From: Dickeya oryzae
GTDB lineage: Bacteria; Pseudomonadota; Gammaproteobacteria; Enterobacterales; Enterobacteriaceae
Length of the DNA stretch: 64,000 nucleotides
NCBI RefSeq assembly: GCF_009372235.1
Contig: NZ_SULL01000013.1
Location: 1-64,000, forward strand
Reading direction: 5' to 3'
The notes beneath the pieces are model-generated. The model ran no database searches and had not been told where the DNA came from. It saw only the letters and a program-made list of their open reading frames with translations. Of this stretch, positions 8,078-21,994 are shown in pieces. The first letter of the stretch is position 1. Each line of letters begins with the position of its first letter. A program made the position numbers and the translations under genes.

Positions 8078-8977
8078 ATGCTGGATAAAACACGTTTGCG
8101 TATTGCGATGCAGAAATCAGGCCGCCTGAGCGATGACTCCCGAGAATTACTGGCTCGCTGCGGTATCAAAATCAACCTGCATCAGCAACGCCTGATCGCC
8201 TTTGCCGAAAACATGCCTATCGATATTTTGCGTGTACGCGACGACGACATTCCCGGTCTGGTGATGGATGGCGTGGTTGACCTGGGGATTATCGGCGAAA
8301 ACGTGCTGGAAGAAGAGTTGCTCAATCGCCGTGCTCAAGGGGAAGACCCGCGCTATTTCACCCTGCGCCGTCTGGATTTCGGTGGTTGCCGCCTGTCACT
8401 GGCGATGCCGCTTGATGAGGAATACACCGGTCCACAATGTCTGCAGAACAAGCGTATCGCCACCTCTTATCCGCACTTGCTCAAGAAATACCTGGATAAA
8501 CAAGGTGTTAACTTCAAATCCTGTCTGCTGAATGGTTCGGTAGAAGTCGCGCCGCGCGCAGGTCTGGCTGACGCTATCTGTGACCTGGTGTCCACGGGTG
8601 CAACGCTCGAAGCCAACGGTCTGCGTGAAGTGGAAGTGATTTATCGCTCCAAGGCCTGTCTGATTCAGCGCGATGGGGAGATGCCTGCAGAGAAACAGCA
8701 GTTGATCGACAAACTGTTAACCCGCATGCAAGGCGTTATTCAGGCACGTGAATCCAAATACATCATGCTGCACGCGCCCAGCGAACGTCTGGATGAAGTG
8801 ATCGCACTGCTGCCGGGTGCCGAGCGCCCCACCATTCTGCCACTGGCAGGTGACCAGAACCGTGTCGCCATGCACATGGTCAGCAGCGAAACGCTGTTCT
8901 GGGAAACCATGGAAAAACTGAAAGTGCTGGGTGCCAGCTCTATTCTGGTATTGCCGATTGAGAAGATGATGGAGTAA
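8078..8977 (+). CDS. hisG: ATP phosphoribosyltransferase
   Basis: 299 residues, the long hexameric HisG form of enterobacteria. It catalyses the first committed step of histidine synthesis, ATP + PRPP to phosphoribosyl-ATP, in the cytoplasm, and is feedback-inhibited by histidine. Visible features are the N-terminal catalytic part ([14 protein letters not shown]), the PRPP-loop segment [16 protein letters not shown], and a C-terminal regulatory ACT-like domain after about residue 225. First structural gene after the attenuator; hisD starts 4 bp after its stop. Confidence 0.97.
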   Translation: MLDKTRLRIAMQKSGRLSDDSRELLARCGIKINLHQQRLIAFAENMPIDILRVRDDDIPGLVMDGVVDLGIIGENVLEEELLNRRAQGEDPRYFTLRRLDFGGCRLSLAMPLDEEYTGPQCLQNKRIATSYPHLLKKYLDKQGVNFKSCLLNGSVEVAPRAGLADAICDLVSTGATLEANGLREVEVIYRSKACLIQRDGEMPAEKQQLIDKLLTRMQGVIQARESKYIMLHAPSERLDEVIALLPGAERPTILPLAGDQNRVAMHMVSSETLFWETMEKLKVLGASSILVLPIEKMME

Positions 8978-8981
8978 TGCC

Positions 8982-11359
<2,378 letters not shown>

Positions 11360-11373
11360 TTTGAGGAAGCACC

Positions 11374-12441
11374 GTGGGATTAAAGTATCTTTTCATCGAC
11401 CGTGACGGCACGCTGATTGCCGAGCCGCCCGAGGATTATCAGGTTGATCGGCTGGATAAGCTGGCTTTAGAACCGGATGTTATTCCGTCACTGCTCACCT
11501 TGCAAAAAGCCGGTTTCAAATTGGTGATGATCACCAATCAGGATGGCCTGGGTACCAGCAGCTTCCCGCAGGAAGATTTCGATCCGCCGCACAACCTGAT
11601 GATGCAAATTTTCACCTCACAAGGTATTCGCTTCGAGCGGGTGTTGATTTGCCCACATTTCCCTGGCGACAACTGTGACTGCCGGAAACCGAAAACCGCG
11701 CTGGTTGATGCGTTTTTGAAAGACAACGTAATGGATAGCGCCAACAGCTTTGTGATTGGCGACCGTGAAACCGATGTTCAACTGGCGCACAACATGGGCA
11801 TCACTGGCCTGCGCTATCAACGCGATGGCCTCAACTGGCAGGCGATCACCGCCCAGTTAACCAAACGTGACCGTCACGCCCACGTGAACCGGGTCACCCG
11901 TGAAACCGCTATTGATGTCAACGTGTGGCTGGATCGCGAAGGCGGCAGCAAGATCCATACCGGTGTCGGCTTCTTCGACCACATGCTGGATCAAATTGCC
12001 ACCCACGGCGGTTTTCGCCTGAATATTGATGTAAAAGGCGACCTGTATATCGACGATCACCATACCGTGGAAGATACCGGGTTGGCATTAGGCGAAGCAC
12101 TGAACAAGGCGCTGGGTGACAAGCGCGGTATTGGTCGTTTCGGGTTTGTGTTACCGATGGATGAATGCCTGGCACGCTGTGCGCTTGATATCTCTGGCCG
12201 TCCGCATCTGGAGTACAAAGCAGAGTTTAACTACCAACGCGTCGGCGACCTGAGTACCGAAATGGTCGAACACTTCTTCCGCTCGCTCTCTTACGCGATG
12301 GGCTGCACTCTGCATCTGAAAACCAAAGGTCGTAACGATCACCACCGCGTCGAAAGCCTGTTCAAAGTCTTTGGCCGTGCGCTACGCCAGGCTATTCGGG
12401 TGGAGGGTGATACCCTGCCCAGCTCCAAAGGAGTGCTGTGA
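11374..12441 (+). CDS. hisB: Bifunctional histidinol-phosphatase / imidazoleglycerol-phosphate dehydratase
   Basis: 355 residues with a GTG start at 11374 preceded by TTGAGGAAG. The N-terminal half is a HAD phosphatase (FIDRDGTLI near residue 8, zinc-binding [15 protein letters not shown]). The C-terminal half from about 165 is the dehydratase, with [22 protein letters not shown] and [10 protein letters not shown] metal-binding His clusters. It carries out steps 6 and 8 of the pathway. The fusion is the standard enterobacterial form. Confidence 0.97.
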   Translation: MGLKYLFIDRDGTLIAEPPEDYQVDRLDKLALEPDVIPSLLTLQKAGFKLVMITNQDGLGTSSFPQEDFDPPHNLMMQIFTSQGIRFERVLICPHFPGDNCDCRKPKTALVDAFLKDNVMDSANSFVIGDRETDVQLAHNMGITGLRYQRDGLNWQAITAQLTKRDRHAHVNRVTRETAIDVNVWLDREGGSKIHTGVGFFDHMLDQIATHGGFRLNIDVKGDLYIDDHHTVEDTGLALGEALNKALGDKRGIGRFGFVLPMDECLARCALDISGRPHLEYKAEFNYQRVGDLSTEMVEHFFRSLSYAMGCTLHLKTKGRNDHHRVESLFKVFGRALRQAIRVEGDTLPSSKGVL

Positions 12442-13031
12442 TGAACGTGGTGATCCTGGATACCGGCTGCGCCAACCTGTCATCCGTGATGTATGCGGTT
12501 AAGCGCCTGGGGTATGAGCCGCAGGTCAGCCGTGAGCCGGAAGTGGTATTACGGGCCGATAAGTTGTTTCTGCCAGGGGTGGGTACCGCGCAAGCGGCAA
12601 TGGACCAACTGGCTGAACGCCAATTGATTACCCTGATTAAAGCCTGTACCCAACCCGTATTAGGCATCTGCCTTGGCATGCAGTTACTGGGCAGCCGCAG
12701 TGACGAAACCGGCGGCATCGATACGCTAGGCATTATCGATACCCCCGTGGTGCAGATGGCAGATCGTGGTCTGCCTTTGCCACATATGGGCTGGAATCAG
12801 GTGACATCGCAAGCTGGCCACCGCCTGTTCCGCGATATTCCAGATGGCTCGTACTTTTATTTTGTACACAGTTACGCGATGCCGATTTGCGCCAATACTA
12901 TTGCCCAATCGCATTATGGCGATGCCTTCACCGCAGCAGTACAGAAGGATAACTTCTACGGTGTTCAGTTCCACCCGGAACGCTCTGGTGCGGCGGGTGC
13001 CCAGCTACTGAAGAATTTTCTGGAGATGTAA
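12441..13031 (+). CDS. hisH: Imidazole glycerol phosphate synthase, glutaminase subunit
   Basis: 196 residues from ATG 12441. The in-frame GTG at 12438 would add one residue, but AAGGAG at 12428-12433 is better spaced to 12441 and the length then equals E. coli HisH. Class I glutamine amidotransferase: nucleophile Cys in [10 protein letters not shown], and His and Glu in [11 protein letters not shown]. It hydrolyses glutamine and channels ammonia to HisF. The start overlaps the last base of the hisB stop. Confidence 0.96.
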   Translation: MNVVILDTGCANLSSVMYAVKRLGYEPQVSREPEVVLRADKLFLPGVGTAQAAMDQLAERQLITLIKACTQPVLGICLGMQLLGSRSDETGGIDTLGIIDTPVVQMADRGLPLPHMGWNQVTSQAGHRLFRDIPDGSYFYFVHSYAMPICANTIAQSHYGDAFTAAVQKDNFYGVQFHPERSGAAGAQLLKNFLEM

Positions 13032-14526
<1,495 letters not shown>

Positions 14527-14533
<7 letters not shown>

Positions 14534-15141
14534 CCGAACAACAACAAAGCCAGCTCGACTGGCAAAAAACCGATGGCATGATGCCTGCCATCGTACAGCA
14601 TGCCGTTTCGGGCGAAGTACTGATGCTGGGTTACATGACGCAGGATGCGTTGCAGGTTACGCAAGAGACCGGTCACGTCACCTTCTACTCCCGCACCAAG
14701 CAGCGTTTGTGGACCAAAGGGGAATCCTCCGGCCACTTTCTCAACGTGGTGTCGATCACACCGGACTGCGACAACGACACGCTGTTAGTGCTGGTCAATC
14801 CAGTCGGCCCGACGTGCCATCTCGGCAATACCAGTTGCTTCCACCCGGCTGAAACTCAGTGGCAATTCTTGTACCAGTTGGAGCAGTTGTTGGCAGAGCG
14901 TAAGCACGCTGATCCAACCAGCTCCTATACCGCCAGACTGTACGCCAGCGGCACTAAGCGCATCGCCCAGAAGGTTGGCGAGGAAGGTCTGGAAACCGCA
15001 CTCGCCGCGACGGTGCACGACCGCGAAGAACTGACCAACGAAGCCTCTGATCTGATCTATCACCTGCTGGTGCTGTTACAGGATCAGGAACTGGATTTAG
15101 GAACCATTATCCAGCGCTTGAAAGAGCGTCATACTAAATAA
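14527..15141 (+). CDS. hisI: Bifunctional phosphoribosyl-AMP cyclohydrolase / phosphoribosyl-ATP pyrophosphatase
   Basis: 204 residues starting at GTG 14527, inside the end of hisF. The N-terminal cyclohydrolase part has [20 protein letters not shown] and zinc-binding [14 protein letters not shown]. The C-terminal pyrophosphatase part (about 115-204) has [13 protein letters not shown]. Together they perform steps 2 and 3 of histidine synthesis. Last gene of the operon, also called hisIE. Confidence 0.96.
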
Positions 15142-15148
15142 TCTTCCC

Positions 15149-15180
15149 AGCCCGTTTTAGCGTTATTAAAACGGGCTTCT
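15149..15180 (+). terminator. his operon terminator
   Basis: AGCCCGTTTTA (15149-15159) pairs perfectly with TAAAACGGGCT (15167-15177) around a 7-base loop, 8 bp after the hisI stop. The T-tract is short (ttct), but position and stem are convincing. Confidence 0.7.
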
Positions 15181-15353
15181 CCTCGATCCTCTGGCATGCC
15201 GCGTCTGACAGCATCTACCCGCATTTCAGCCAAGTACCCTCAAGCTCACTTTATTTACCCTACCCTTAATGTGCACTTCACACCACAAGGCGATGACGAC
15301 AAGCCCTGTGCTGTGAGGGTTCTGTTTATCTTACTGACTCATAAGGGCAAACG

Positions 15354-16004
15354 ATGAAATTTACCAATAGCTGCGTTAGACCGTTAAGTATTCTGGCGAC
15401 AACAGTAGTGCTTTTCTCTCAGCCGTCGCAGGCCACGTCATCTGACGTGGAAAACGTACTTAAACGCAATGGATTAGACAATACACACATTATGACGCTT
15501 TACCGTAATGGTGAGTTAAGCGTAAAAGAAGATACACAGCTTCACACACTGACACTGGTCAATAAGGCGCTAGTCGAGACGCCACAGAGTACAACCCGTA
15601 ATGCTAAATACTGGTATCACGCCATGCCATTGGCGGAATATCGTACCTTTGAAGCCAACGGATTAACCGCGTTGCCTTGCACACAGCAATATACGGATTG
15701 CAAGCTGACGCTGGAGTACTCTTATACCCAAAAATCGTTATCCAAAGAAAAAGCCGGTATTCTGATTCAATTCAGTACACCGAAAGAAGGATGGCTCTAT
15801 GAAGACTTTGTCACACGCCATCATTGCCCTGTCAAACAAGAAGGCGGCGGCAGCTTTATTTTAGGTGAAAAAGGTAAAGCTGCGGTTGCCAGCGGAGAAT
15901 GCGACAAGGAATACCGTGGTATGGGACTGGGGAATGTGTTCAACAATTACCTGAAGCAAAAGAGCGTAACCCCGATTATCGCTTATGTATTACTACCGAA
16001 ATAA
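15354..16004 (+). CDS. Secreted protein of unknown function
   Basis: I do not recognise this 216-residue protein. It begins with a plausible Sec signal peptide of about 27 residues (hydrophobic core LSILATTVVLFS, then SQA). The ATG follows AAGGG with 6-base spacing. The mature part has four cysteines, enough for two disulfides, as expected outside the cytoplasm. The segment YWYHAMPLAEYRTFEANGL and the later GILIQFSTPKEGW faintly recall the first strands of ADP-ribosyltransferase-like folds, but key residues cannot be assigned. The gene is visibly more AT-rich than its neighbours and stands alone between his and ihfB, which suggests acquisition. It could be an extracellular enzyme or effector. 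Confidence 0.75.
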   Translation: MKFTNSCVRPLSILATTVVLFSQPSQATSSDVENVLKRNGLDNTHIMTLYRNGELSVKEDTQLHTLTLVNKALVETPQSTTRNAKYWYHAMPLAEYRTFEANGLTALPCTQQYTDCKLTLEYSYTQKSLSKEKAGILIQFSTPKEGWLYEDFVTRHHCPVKQEGGGSFILGEKGKAAVASGECDKEYRGMGLGNVFNNYLKQKSVTPIIAYVLLPK

Positions 16005-16129
16005 GGTATATCGAGCTTATTTCCTGAGAGAAAAGCACCGTCCCGTATTCCATCCATAGTAGTAAGAAAGAACCTTGGTATTCCTCTTCAGGCTACATGC
16101 GCAAATAACAGCAACAGGCTGTTTCATTA

Positions 16130-16164
16130 GGTAAAAAAAATAGCACCCGATTAATTGGGTGCTA
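16130..16164 (-). terminator. ihfB terminator
   Basis: TAGCACCC (16141-16148) pairs with GGGTGCTA (16157-16164) around an 8-base loop. On the minus strand it lies 30 bp beyond the ihfB stop and is followed by a run of eight T (from the A-run at 16133-16140). It ends the rpsA-ihfB unit. Confidence 0.85.
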
Positions 16165-16193
16165 TCTATCAAACAGGCGTTATGACTGACTAA

Positions 16194-16478
16194 TCAGCCA
16201 TAAATGTTAGCGCGATCGCGCAATTCCTTACCCGGTTTGAAATGGGGAACATATTTGCCTTCCAGTTCCACTTTCTCACCCGTTTTCGGATTACGCCCCA
16301 CACGCGGTGCACGGTAGTGGAGTGAAAAACTGCCAAACCCACGGATTTCGATGCGATCACCGCTGGCCAGTGTTGTGGCCATCTGTTCCAGCATCTCCTT
16401 CACGGCATCCTCAACCACCTTGGCCGGGATATGAGATTGCTGTCCAGCAAGTCTTTCTATAAGTTCAGACTTGGTCAT
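16194..16478 (-). CDS. ihfB: Integration host factor subunit beta
   Basis: 94 residues, the E. coli length. Small HU/IHF-fold protein that pairs with IhfA and sharply bends DNA at specific sites, affecting transcription, recombination and replication. The DNA-intercalating arm contains [13 protein letters not shown]. The start at 16478 ([10 protein letters not shown]) follows GGAGG. A reading from 16511 adds 11 unconserved residues. It lies 89 bp downstream of rpsA on the same strand, the usual arrangement. Confidence 0.97.
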   Translation of the reverse strand: MTKSELIERLAGQQSHIPAKVVEDAVKEMLEQMATTLASGDRIEIRGFGSFSLHYRAPRVGRNPKTGEKVELEGKYVPHFKPGKELRDRANIYG

Positions 16479-16567
16479 GATTCCTCCAAGCATGTGGTCA
16501 GTAAATACCACGTTAACTTACTACCGTTTGAGGTCAGGCAGCAAGTACGCTGCCCAACCCACCGTCA

Positions 16568-18241
16568 TTACTCGCCTTTTGCAGCTTTGAACGCTTCAGC
16601 CATGGCGTTAGAGAAGTTACCTTCTTCCTGTTTGTTGTTAACAGAAGCGATGGCATCTTTCTCGTCAGCTTCATCCTTAGCACGGATGGACAGGCTAACA
16701 ACGCGGTTTTTACGATCAACGCCAGTGTATTTGGCTTCGACCTCATCACCGACGTTCAGAACCAGGGTAGCGTCTTCGATACGGTCACGAGAGGCTTCAG
16801 AAGCACGCAGGTAACCTTCAACGCCGTCAGCTAATTCAACTGTAGCACCTTTGGCATCAACTGCAGTGACTTTACCTGTAACAATTGCACCTTTCTTGTT
16901 AACAGACAGGTAGTTGTTGAACGGGTCTTCAGCCAGTTGTTTCACGCCCAGGGAGATACGCTCACGCTCTGCATCAACCTGCAGAACAACAGCGGCGATT
17001 TCGTCACCTTTCTTGTATTCGCGAACGGCTTCTTCGCCAGCCACGTTCCAGGAAATGTCAGACAGGTGCACCAGACCATCGATGCCGCCATCCAGACCGA
17101 TGAAGATACCGAAATCAGTGATGGACTTGATCTTGCCTTCTACGCGGTCACCCTTGTTGTGGGTTTCAGCGAACTGCTGCCACGGGTTGGCTTTGCACTG
17201 TTTCAGGCCCAGAGAGATACGACGGCGTTCTTCGTCGATATCCAGAACCATAACTTCCACTACGTCGCCCACGTTAACCACTTTGGACGGATGGATGTTC
17301 TTGTTGGTCCAATCCATTTCGGATACGTGTACCAGACCTTCAACGCCTTCTTCGATTTCTACGAAGCAGCCGTAATCAGTCAGGTTAGTTACACGACCAG
17401 TCAGCTTGGTGCCTTCCGGATAACGTTTAGCGATAGCTACCCACGGATCTTCGCCCAGCTGTTTCAGGCCCAGAGAAACACGGGTACGTTCGCGGTCGAA
17501 CTTCAGCACTTTAACAGTGATTTCGTCGCCAACATTGACGATTTCGCTCGGGTGCTTAACGCGTTTCCACGCCATATCGGTGATGTGCAGCAGGCCGTCA
17601 ACGCCGCCCAGATCAACGAATGCGCCGTAGTCAGTGAGGTTCTTAACGATACCTTTGACTTCCATGCCTTCCTGCAGGTTTTCCAGCAGCTGATCACGCT
17701 CAGCACTGTTTTCAGATTCGATAACAGCACGACGGGAGACGACGACGTTATTGCGTTTCTGGTCCAGCTTGATCACTTTGAACTCAAGCTCTTTGCCTTC
17801 CAGATGCAGGGTGTCACGTACCGGACGAACATCAACCAGAGAACCTGGCAGGAACGCACGAATACCGTTCAGCTCGACGGTGAAACCACCTTTTACTTTA
17901 CCGTTGATAACACCGGTAACAGTGGCAGATTCTTCGTAAGCTTTTTCCAGCATCAGCCATGCTTCGTGACGTTTAGCTTTTTCACGGGACAGCAGGGTTT
18001 CACCGAAGCCGTCTTCTACCGCATCCAGAGCTACGTCAACTTCATCACCAACCTGGATTTCAATTTCACCCTGGGCGTTTTTAAACTGTTCTACCGGAAT
18101 GGCAGATTCAGATTTCAGGCCGGCATCAACCAGGACTACGTCCTTGTCAATAGCAACCACAACGCCACGAACGATGGAACCCGGGCGGGTTTCGATTTCT
18201 TTCAGGGATTCTTCAAAGAGTTGAGCAAAAGATTCAGTCAT
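16568..18241 (-). CDS. rpsA: 30S ribosomal protein S1
   Basis: 557 residues, identical in length to E. coli S1. It contains six OB-fold S1 repeats. Repeats 3-6 are easy to see from the recurring segments such as [29 protein letters not shown] and [15 protein letters not shown], each followed by a RERISLG-like strand. It recruits mRNA to the 30S subunit. The start at 18241 (MTESFAQLF) has no good Shine-Dalgarno sequence, as is typical of rpsA, which is autoregulated through its leader. Reading further upstream adds 22 unconserved residues. Confidence 0.98.
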   Translation of the reverse strand: MTESFAQLFEESLKEIETRPGSIVRGVVVAIDKDVVLVDAGLKSESAIPVEQFKNAQGEIEIQVGDEVDVALDAVEDGFGETLLSREKAKRHEAWLMLEKAYEESATVTGVINGKVKGGFTVELNGIRAFLPGSLVDVRPVRDTLHLEGKELEFKVIKLDQKRNNVVVSRRAVIESENSAERDQLLENLQEGMEVKGIVKNLTDYGAFVDLGGVDGLLHITDMAWKRVKHPSEIVNVGDEITVKVLKFDRERTRVSLGLKQLGEDPWVAIAKRYPEGTKLTGRVTNLTDYGCFVEIEEGVEGLVHVSEMDWTNKNIHPSKVVNVGDVVEVMVLDIDEERRRISLGLKQCKANPWQQFAETHNKGDRVEGKIKSITDFGIFIGLDGGIDGLVHLSDISWNVAGEEAVREYKKGDEIAAVVLQVDAERERISLGVKQLAEDPFNNYLSVNKKGAIVTGKVTAVDAKGATVELADGVEGYLRASEASRDRIEDATLVLNVGDEVEAKYTGVDRKNRVVSLSIRAKDEADEKDAIASVNNKQEEGNFSNAMAEAFKAAKGE

Positions 18242-18345
18242 GTTGATAATCTTTGGGTTTTCAAATTTAACGTCCACCTGACATCCTGCCCGATGGGGTT
18301 GTTTCACATCCCCGAGGCATCCTTGCGGCGGGGTAAGAAATATAA

Positions 18346-19032
18346 TCAGGCCAATTGCGGCAATACCTGACGAACATACGCCAGAGCCTGCTTGACCACT
18401 TCGTCCAACGTCATGTGCGTGGAATCGAGAACCAGTGCATCCGGTGCTGGCACCAGTGGTGCAACCGAACGGTTACGATCGCGATCATCACGCTCTTTAA
18501 TCTCGGACAAAAGACGTTCAAAGTTAACATTAAAGCCTTTCGCCTGCAACTGGAGCATGCGACGTTTCGCGCGTTCCTCTGCACTGGCATCCAGAAATAT
18601 CTTCACCGGAGCATCAGGAAAAACCACCGTTCCCATGTCGCGGCCATCGGCAATCAGCCCTGGCGCATCACGAAACGCACGCTGGCGGCGCAATAACGCT
18701 TCACGTACCCGTGGGAACACCGCCGCCTGCGACGCAGTATTGCCAACCTCCTGAGTGCGAATTTCATTACTGACATCTTCGCCTTCAAGAATCACTTTGA
18801 GTTGCTCATCTTCCGGCACAAACTGCACATCCAGGTGTGATGCTATCGGCACTAACGCCTCTTCAGACATGATATCAACCTGATGGTGCAACGCCGCCAA
18901 CGCCAGCACACGATAAATCGCACCGGAATCCAGCAGATTCCATTGCAGTGCATTAGCCAGCGCTTTACACAAGGTCCCTTTGCCTGCGCCACCGGGCCCG
19001 TCGACCGTAATTACCGGTGCAGTCACCGCCAT
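18346..19032 (-). CDS. cmk: Cytidylate kinase
   Basis: 228 residues (E. coli 227). Phosphorylates CMP and dCMP with ATP. P-loop [18 protein letters not shown] is at the N-terminus; nucleotide-binding [10 protein letters not shown] and [13 protein letters not shown] are conserved. Start preceded by AAAGGAG. It lies about 100 bp upstream of rpsA on the same strand, as in E. coli. Confidence 0.97.
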   Translation of the reverse strand: MAVTAPVITVDGPGGAGKGTLCKALANALQWNLLDSGAIYRVLALAALHHQVDIMSEEALVPIASHLDVQFVPEDEQLKVILEGEDVSNEIRTQEVGNTASQAAVFPRVREALLRRQRAFRDAPGLIADGRDMGTVVFPDAPVKIFLDASAEERAKRRMLQLQAKGFNVNFERLLSEIKERDDRDRNRSVAPLVPAPDALVLDSTHMTLDEVVKQALAYVRQVLPQLA

Positions 19033-19191
19033 TTCTCACTCCTTTAAAACCGGGAAATCGCCTGTCATTGCAGACAACATTCATACAGATAATACATGTC
19101 GCCATTATACCTTGCTGTGGCAGCAAGCGTGAGATTAAAGGCTTATTACTGCAGAAAATCGTGCAAATACTGTGATACCCAGAGTATAACG

Positions 19192-19238
19192 CTAAATAAT
19201 AACGCACAGAGCTGATCAGTCCAGCCACTCCGTGCGTT
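19192..19238 (-). terminator. aroA terminator
   Basis: On the minus strand AACGCACGGAG (19238-19228) pairs with CTCTGTGCGTT (19211-19201) over 11 bp with one G-U pair, followed by ATTATTTAG. The hairpin begins 6 bp beyond the aroA stop and separates serC-aroA from cmk-rpsA. Confidence 0.6.
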
Positions 19239-19244
19239 AACGCG

Positions 19245-20534
19245 TTAGCCGTGCTGGCTCAGACGTTCCAGTTGCTGGAAATAATCCGGGAACGTTTTGG
19301 CAGTACATTTAGGGTCAAGGATAGTGACAGGCGTATCTGATAACGCCACCAGAGAGAAACACATCGCCATACGGTGGTCATTATAGGTCCCGATTTCTGC
19401 GGCTTTTAGCTGCTTCGGCGGCGTAATACAAATGTAATCATGACCTTCTTCCACTTCAGCACCGACTTTACGCAGTTCTGTCGCCATCGCAGCCAGACGA
19501 TCGGTTTCTTTCACGCGCCAGTTGTAGATATTACGCAGCGTCGTCGTTCCCCCCTCAGCGAACAACGCGGCGGTGGCAATGGTCATCGCCGCATCAGGAA
19601 TATGGTTCATGTCCATATCAATCGCATGCAACTCACCACGCTGACATTCGATATAGTCATCTCCCCAACGAACCTGCGCGCCCATTTTCTCCAGCACATC
19701 AGCAAAACGGATATCCCCTTGCACGCTGTTGCGACCAACGCCAGTCACACGCACCGTTCCACCCCGAATAGCGGCAGCGGCCAGGAAATAGGAAGCCGAC
19801 GAGGCATCACCTTCCACCAGATAATGCCCTGGTGACTGATAATGCTGATTACCGGCAACCACAAAAGTCTGGTAATTATTATTAGTAACCGTGATGCCAA
19901 AGGTTTGCATCATATGCAGGGTAATGTCGATATAAGGCTTGGAAACCAGATCACCCTTGATAGTGATCTGCGTATCCTGTGCTGCCAGCGGTGCAGTCAT
20001 CAGCAGAGCGGTCAGAAACTGGCTTGATACGGAACCATCTACGCTAATTTCGCCGCCCTGAAAGCCCCCCCGCAAACGCAATGGCGGGTAGTTTTCCTGC
20101 TCCAGATAATCGATACGCGCGCCCCCCTGGCGTAACGCATCCACCAAATGGCCGATCGGTCGCTCTTTCATGCGCGGCTCACCAGTCAGCACGATATCGC
20201 CCTCTGTCAGGCATAGCGCTGCCGCCAGTGGACGCATCGCTGTTCCGGCATTTCCCAAAAACAACTCCAGTGGTGCAGACGCAGTGAACGCACCGCCCAG
20301 TCCCACAATGTCACACTCCGTACGACTGGCAGACAACTGATATTCAACGCCCAGAGCACTCAGGGCGTTGAGCATATGGCGCACATCATCGCTATCCAGC
20401 AGATTAGTCAGCCGCGTTGTCCCTTTCGCCAACGCCGCTAACAGCAAAGCGCGGTTAGACACACTTTTAGAACCCGGCAAATTAATGGTGCCGTCAATTA
20501 ATGAGATCGGTTGTAGGGTCAGGGATTCCTGCAT
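19245..20534 (-). CDS. aroA: 3-phosphoshikimate 1-carboxyvinyltransferase (EPSP synthase)
   Basis: 429 residues (E. coli 427). Transfers enolpyruvyl from PEP to shikimate-3-phosphate, the sixth step of the shikimate pathway. Conserved [17 protein letters not shown] and [15 protein letters not shown] bind substrate; the latter has the Gly of glyphosate-sensitive class I enzymes. [10 protein letters not shown] and [11 protein letters not shown] are also present. Start placed at 20534 (MQESLTLQP) to match the family; two further in-frame ATGs lie upstream at 20543 and 20552. Same operon as serC. Confidence 0.96.
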   Translation of the reverse strand: MQESLTLQPISLIDGTINLPGSKSVSNRALLLAALAKGTTRLTNLLDSDDVRHMLNALSALGVEYQLSASRTECDIVGLGGAFTASAPLELFLGNAGTAMRPLAAALCLTEGDIVLTGEPRMKERPIGHLVDALRQGGARIDYLEQENYPPLRLRGGFQGGEISVDGSVSSQFLTALLMTAPLAAQDTQITIKGDLVSKPYIDITLHMMQTFGITVTNNNYQTFVVAGNQHYQSPGHYLVEGDASSASYFLAAAAIRGGTVRVTGVGRNSVQGDIRFADVLEKMGAQVRWGDDYIECQRGELHAIDMDMNHIPDAAMTIATAALFAEGGTTTLRNIYNWRVKETDRLAAMATELRKVGAEVEEGHDYICITPPKQLKAAEIGTYNDHRMAMCFSLVALSDTPVTILDPKCTAKTFPDYFQQLERLSQHG

Positions 20535-20560
20535 GTGAAACATGTTCTCCAAAAGTTTAC

Positions 20561-20591
20561 ATAAAAACCCCGGCCAGATAACCGGGGTTTT
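20561..20591 (-). terminator. serC-aroA intercistronic hairpin
   Basis: AAAACCCCGG (20564-20573) and CCGGGGTTTT (20582-20591) form a perfect 10-bp stem with an 8-base loop. On the minus strand it lies about 55 bp after the serC stop and runs into a short T stretch. It should terminate part of the serC transcripts, giving less aroA than serC mRNA. Partial termination here is known in E. coli. Confidence 0.7.
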
Positions 20592-20644
20592 AAATAAAAA
20601 AACAGCACGCTATCGCGCTCTATTTATCACGTTTTATCACGTTA

Positions 20645-21730
20645 TCAGCCGTGACGGCGCTCGAAGTCTGCCATGAACTCCGTCAGTGCTTTTACACCAC
20701 TCAGCGGCATAGCATTATAGATAGATGCACGCATCCCGCCCACAACACGATGGCCCTTCAGCGCATGCAACCCGGCAGCCTGAGCTTCCTGCAGGAATAC
20801 CGGATCCAACGCAGCATCAGCCAACTGGAATGGCACGTTCATACGCGAACGGCTGCCCGGGACAACGTCATTACGATAAAAATCGCTGCCATCAATGGCG
20901 GAATACAGCAGATCGGCCTTCGCCTGATTGCGTTTTTCCATCTCCAAAAGGCCACCCTGCTCTTTCAGCCACTTGAACACCATGCCAGACAGATACCAGG
21001 CAAATGTCGGCGGCGTGTTAAACATGGAGTCGTTATCCGCCAGAATTTTGTAATCCAGAATTGACGGCAATTCACGGCGAGCCTTGCCGAGCAGGTCATC
21101 CCGCACAATCACCAGCGTCAGGCCAGCTGGCCCTACGTTTTTCTGTGCACCAGCATAAATAACGCCGTAACGGCTCACATCCAGCGGACGCGACAAAATA
21201 CTGGAAGAGTAGTCCGCCACCACAATTTTATCGCCGAAATCCGGCTCTTCTTCGATTGCCAGACCGTCGATGGTTTCATTCGGGCAGTAATGTACATAAG
21301 CGGCGTCATCTGACAGCACCCACTCACTCATCGGCTTCACACCACGCAGACCATCAACGCGGGTTTTCACATCAATAACGGTCGGTGTGAGATATTTCTC
21401 AGCTTCTTTAACCGCGCTGTGCGCCCAGTACCCGCCATCAATATAATCAGCGTGGGTTTTCTCCCCCAGCAGATTGAGCGGAACCGCCGCAAACTGGGCA
21501 CGGGCACCACCATGACAGAACAATACCTTGTAATTCGAGGGGATTTTCAGCAAATCACGCAAATCCTGTTCAGATTCGCTGGCCACCTGCATGAATTCTT
21601 TGCTGCGGTGGCTGATTTCCATCACCGAGGTACCCAAACCGTGCCAGTTGCACAGTTCTTGTTCTGCTCGACGTAATACTTCTACCGGTAACATGGCCGG
21701 ACCAGCACTAAAATTAAAAACCTGAGTCAT
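20645..21730 (-). CDS. serC: Phosphoserine aminotransferase
   Basis: 361 residues (E. coli 362). PLP enzyme that makes 3-phosphoserine for serine synthesis and also acts in pyridoxal phosphate synthesis. The PLP lysine is in [23 protein letters not shown] at the N-terminus and [15 protein letters not shown] are family hallmarks. Start preceded by AAGGG. First gene of serC-aroA; divergent from ycaO. Confidence 0.97.
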   Translation of the reverse strand: MTQVFNFSAGPAMLPVEVLRRAEQELCNWHGLGTSVMEISHRSKEFMQVASESEQDLRDLLKIPSNYKVLFCHGGARAQFAAVPLNLLGEKTHADYIDGGYWAHSAVKEAEKYLTPTVIDVKTRVDGLRGVKPMSEWVLSDDAAYVHYCPNETIDGLAIEEEPDFGDKIVVADYSSSILSRPLDVSRYGVIYAGAQKNVGPAGLTLVIVRDDLLGKARRELPSILDYKILADNDSMFNTPPTFAWYLSGMVFKWLKEQGGLLEMEKRNQAKADLLYSAIDGSDFYRNDVVPGSRSRMNVPFQLADAALDPVFLQEAQAAGLHALKGHRVVGGMRASIYNAMPLSGVKALTEFMADFERRHG

Positions 21731-21994
21731 TTCCCTTCACCACATATCAATAGCGACCTGTCTACGTCGCATCAGTTTACCTTGCTATCGGTTTTATCAT
21801 TCGTCTTTCTTGCCTGCAACGCTTATTGCCCTGATGGCGGAAAACTTGCGGACTCCCCCGCCTGTTACGGTTTCTGTTACCCCACTGTTGCATCGTCATC
21901 GGGAAGCGCCGCGCAATACACAACATGCGGGATAGAGTCAGTACACAAAACCACGTATGATGCAGCCTCCTCATCACACATTCAGGTTCGAACC

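Noticed and set aside
16937-18370. 477-codon open frame antisense to rpsA
   Set aside because: Shadow of the S1 repeats; repeated FN/HV-rich segments simply mirror the S1 domains on the other strand.
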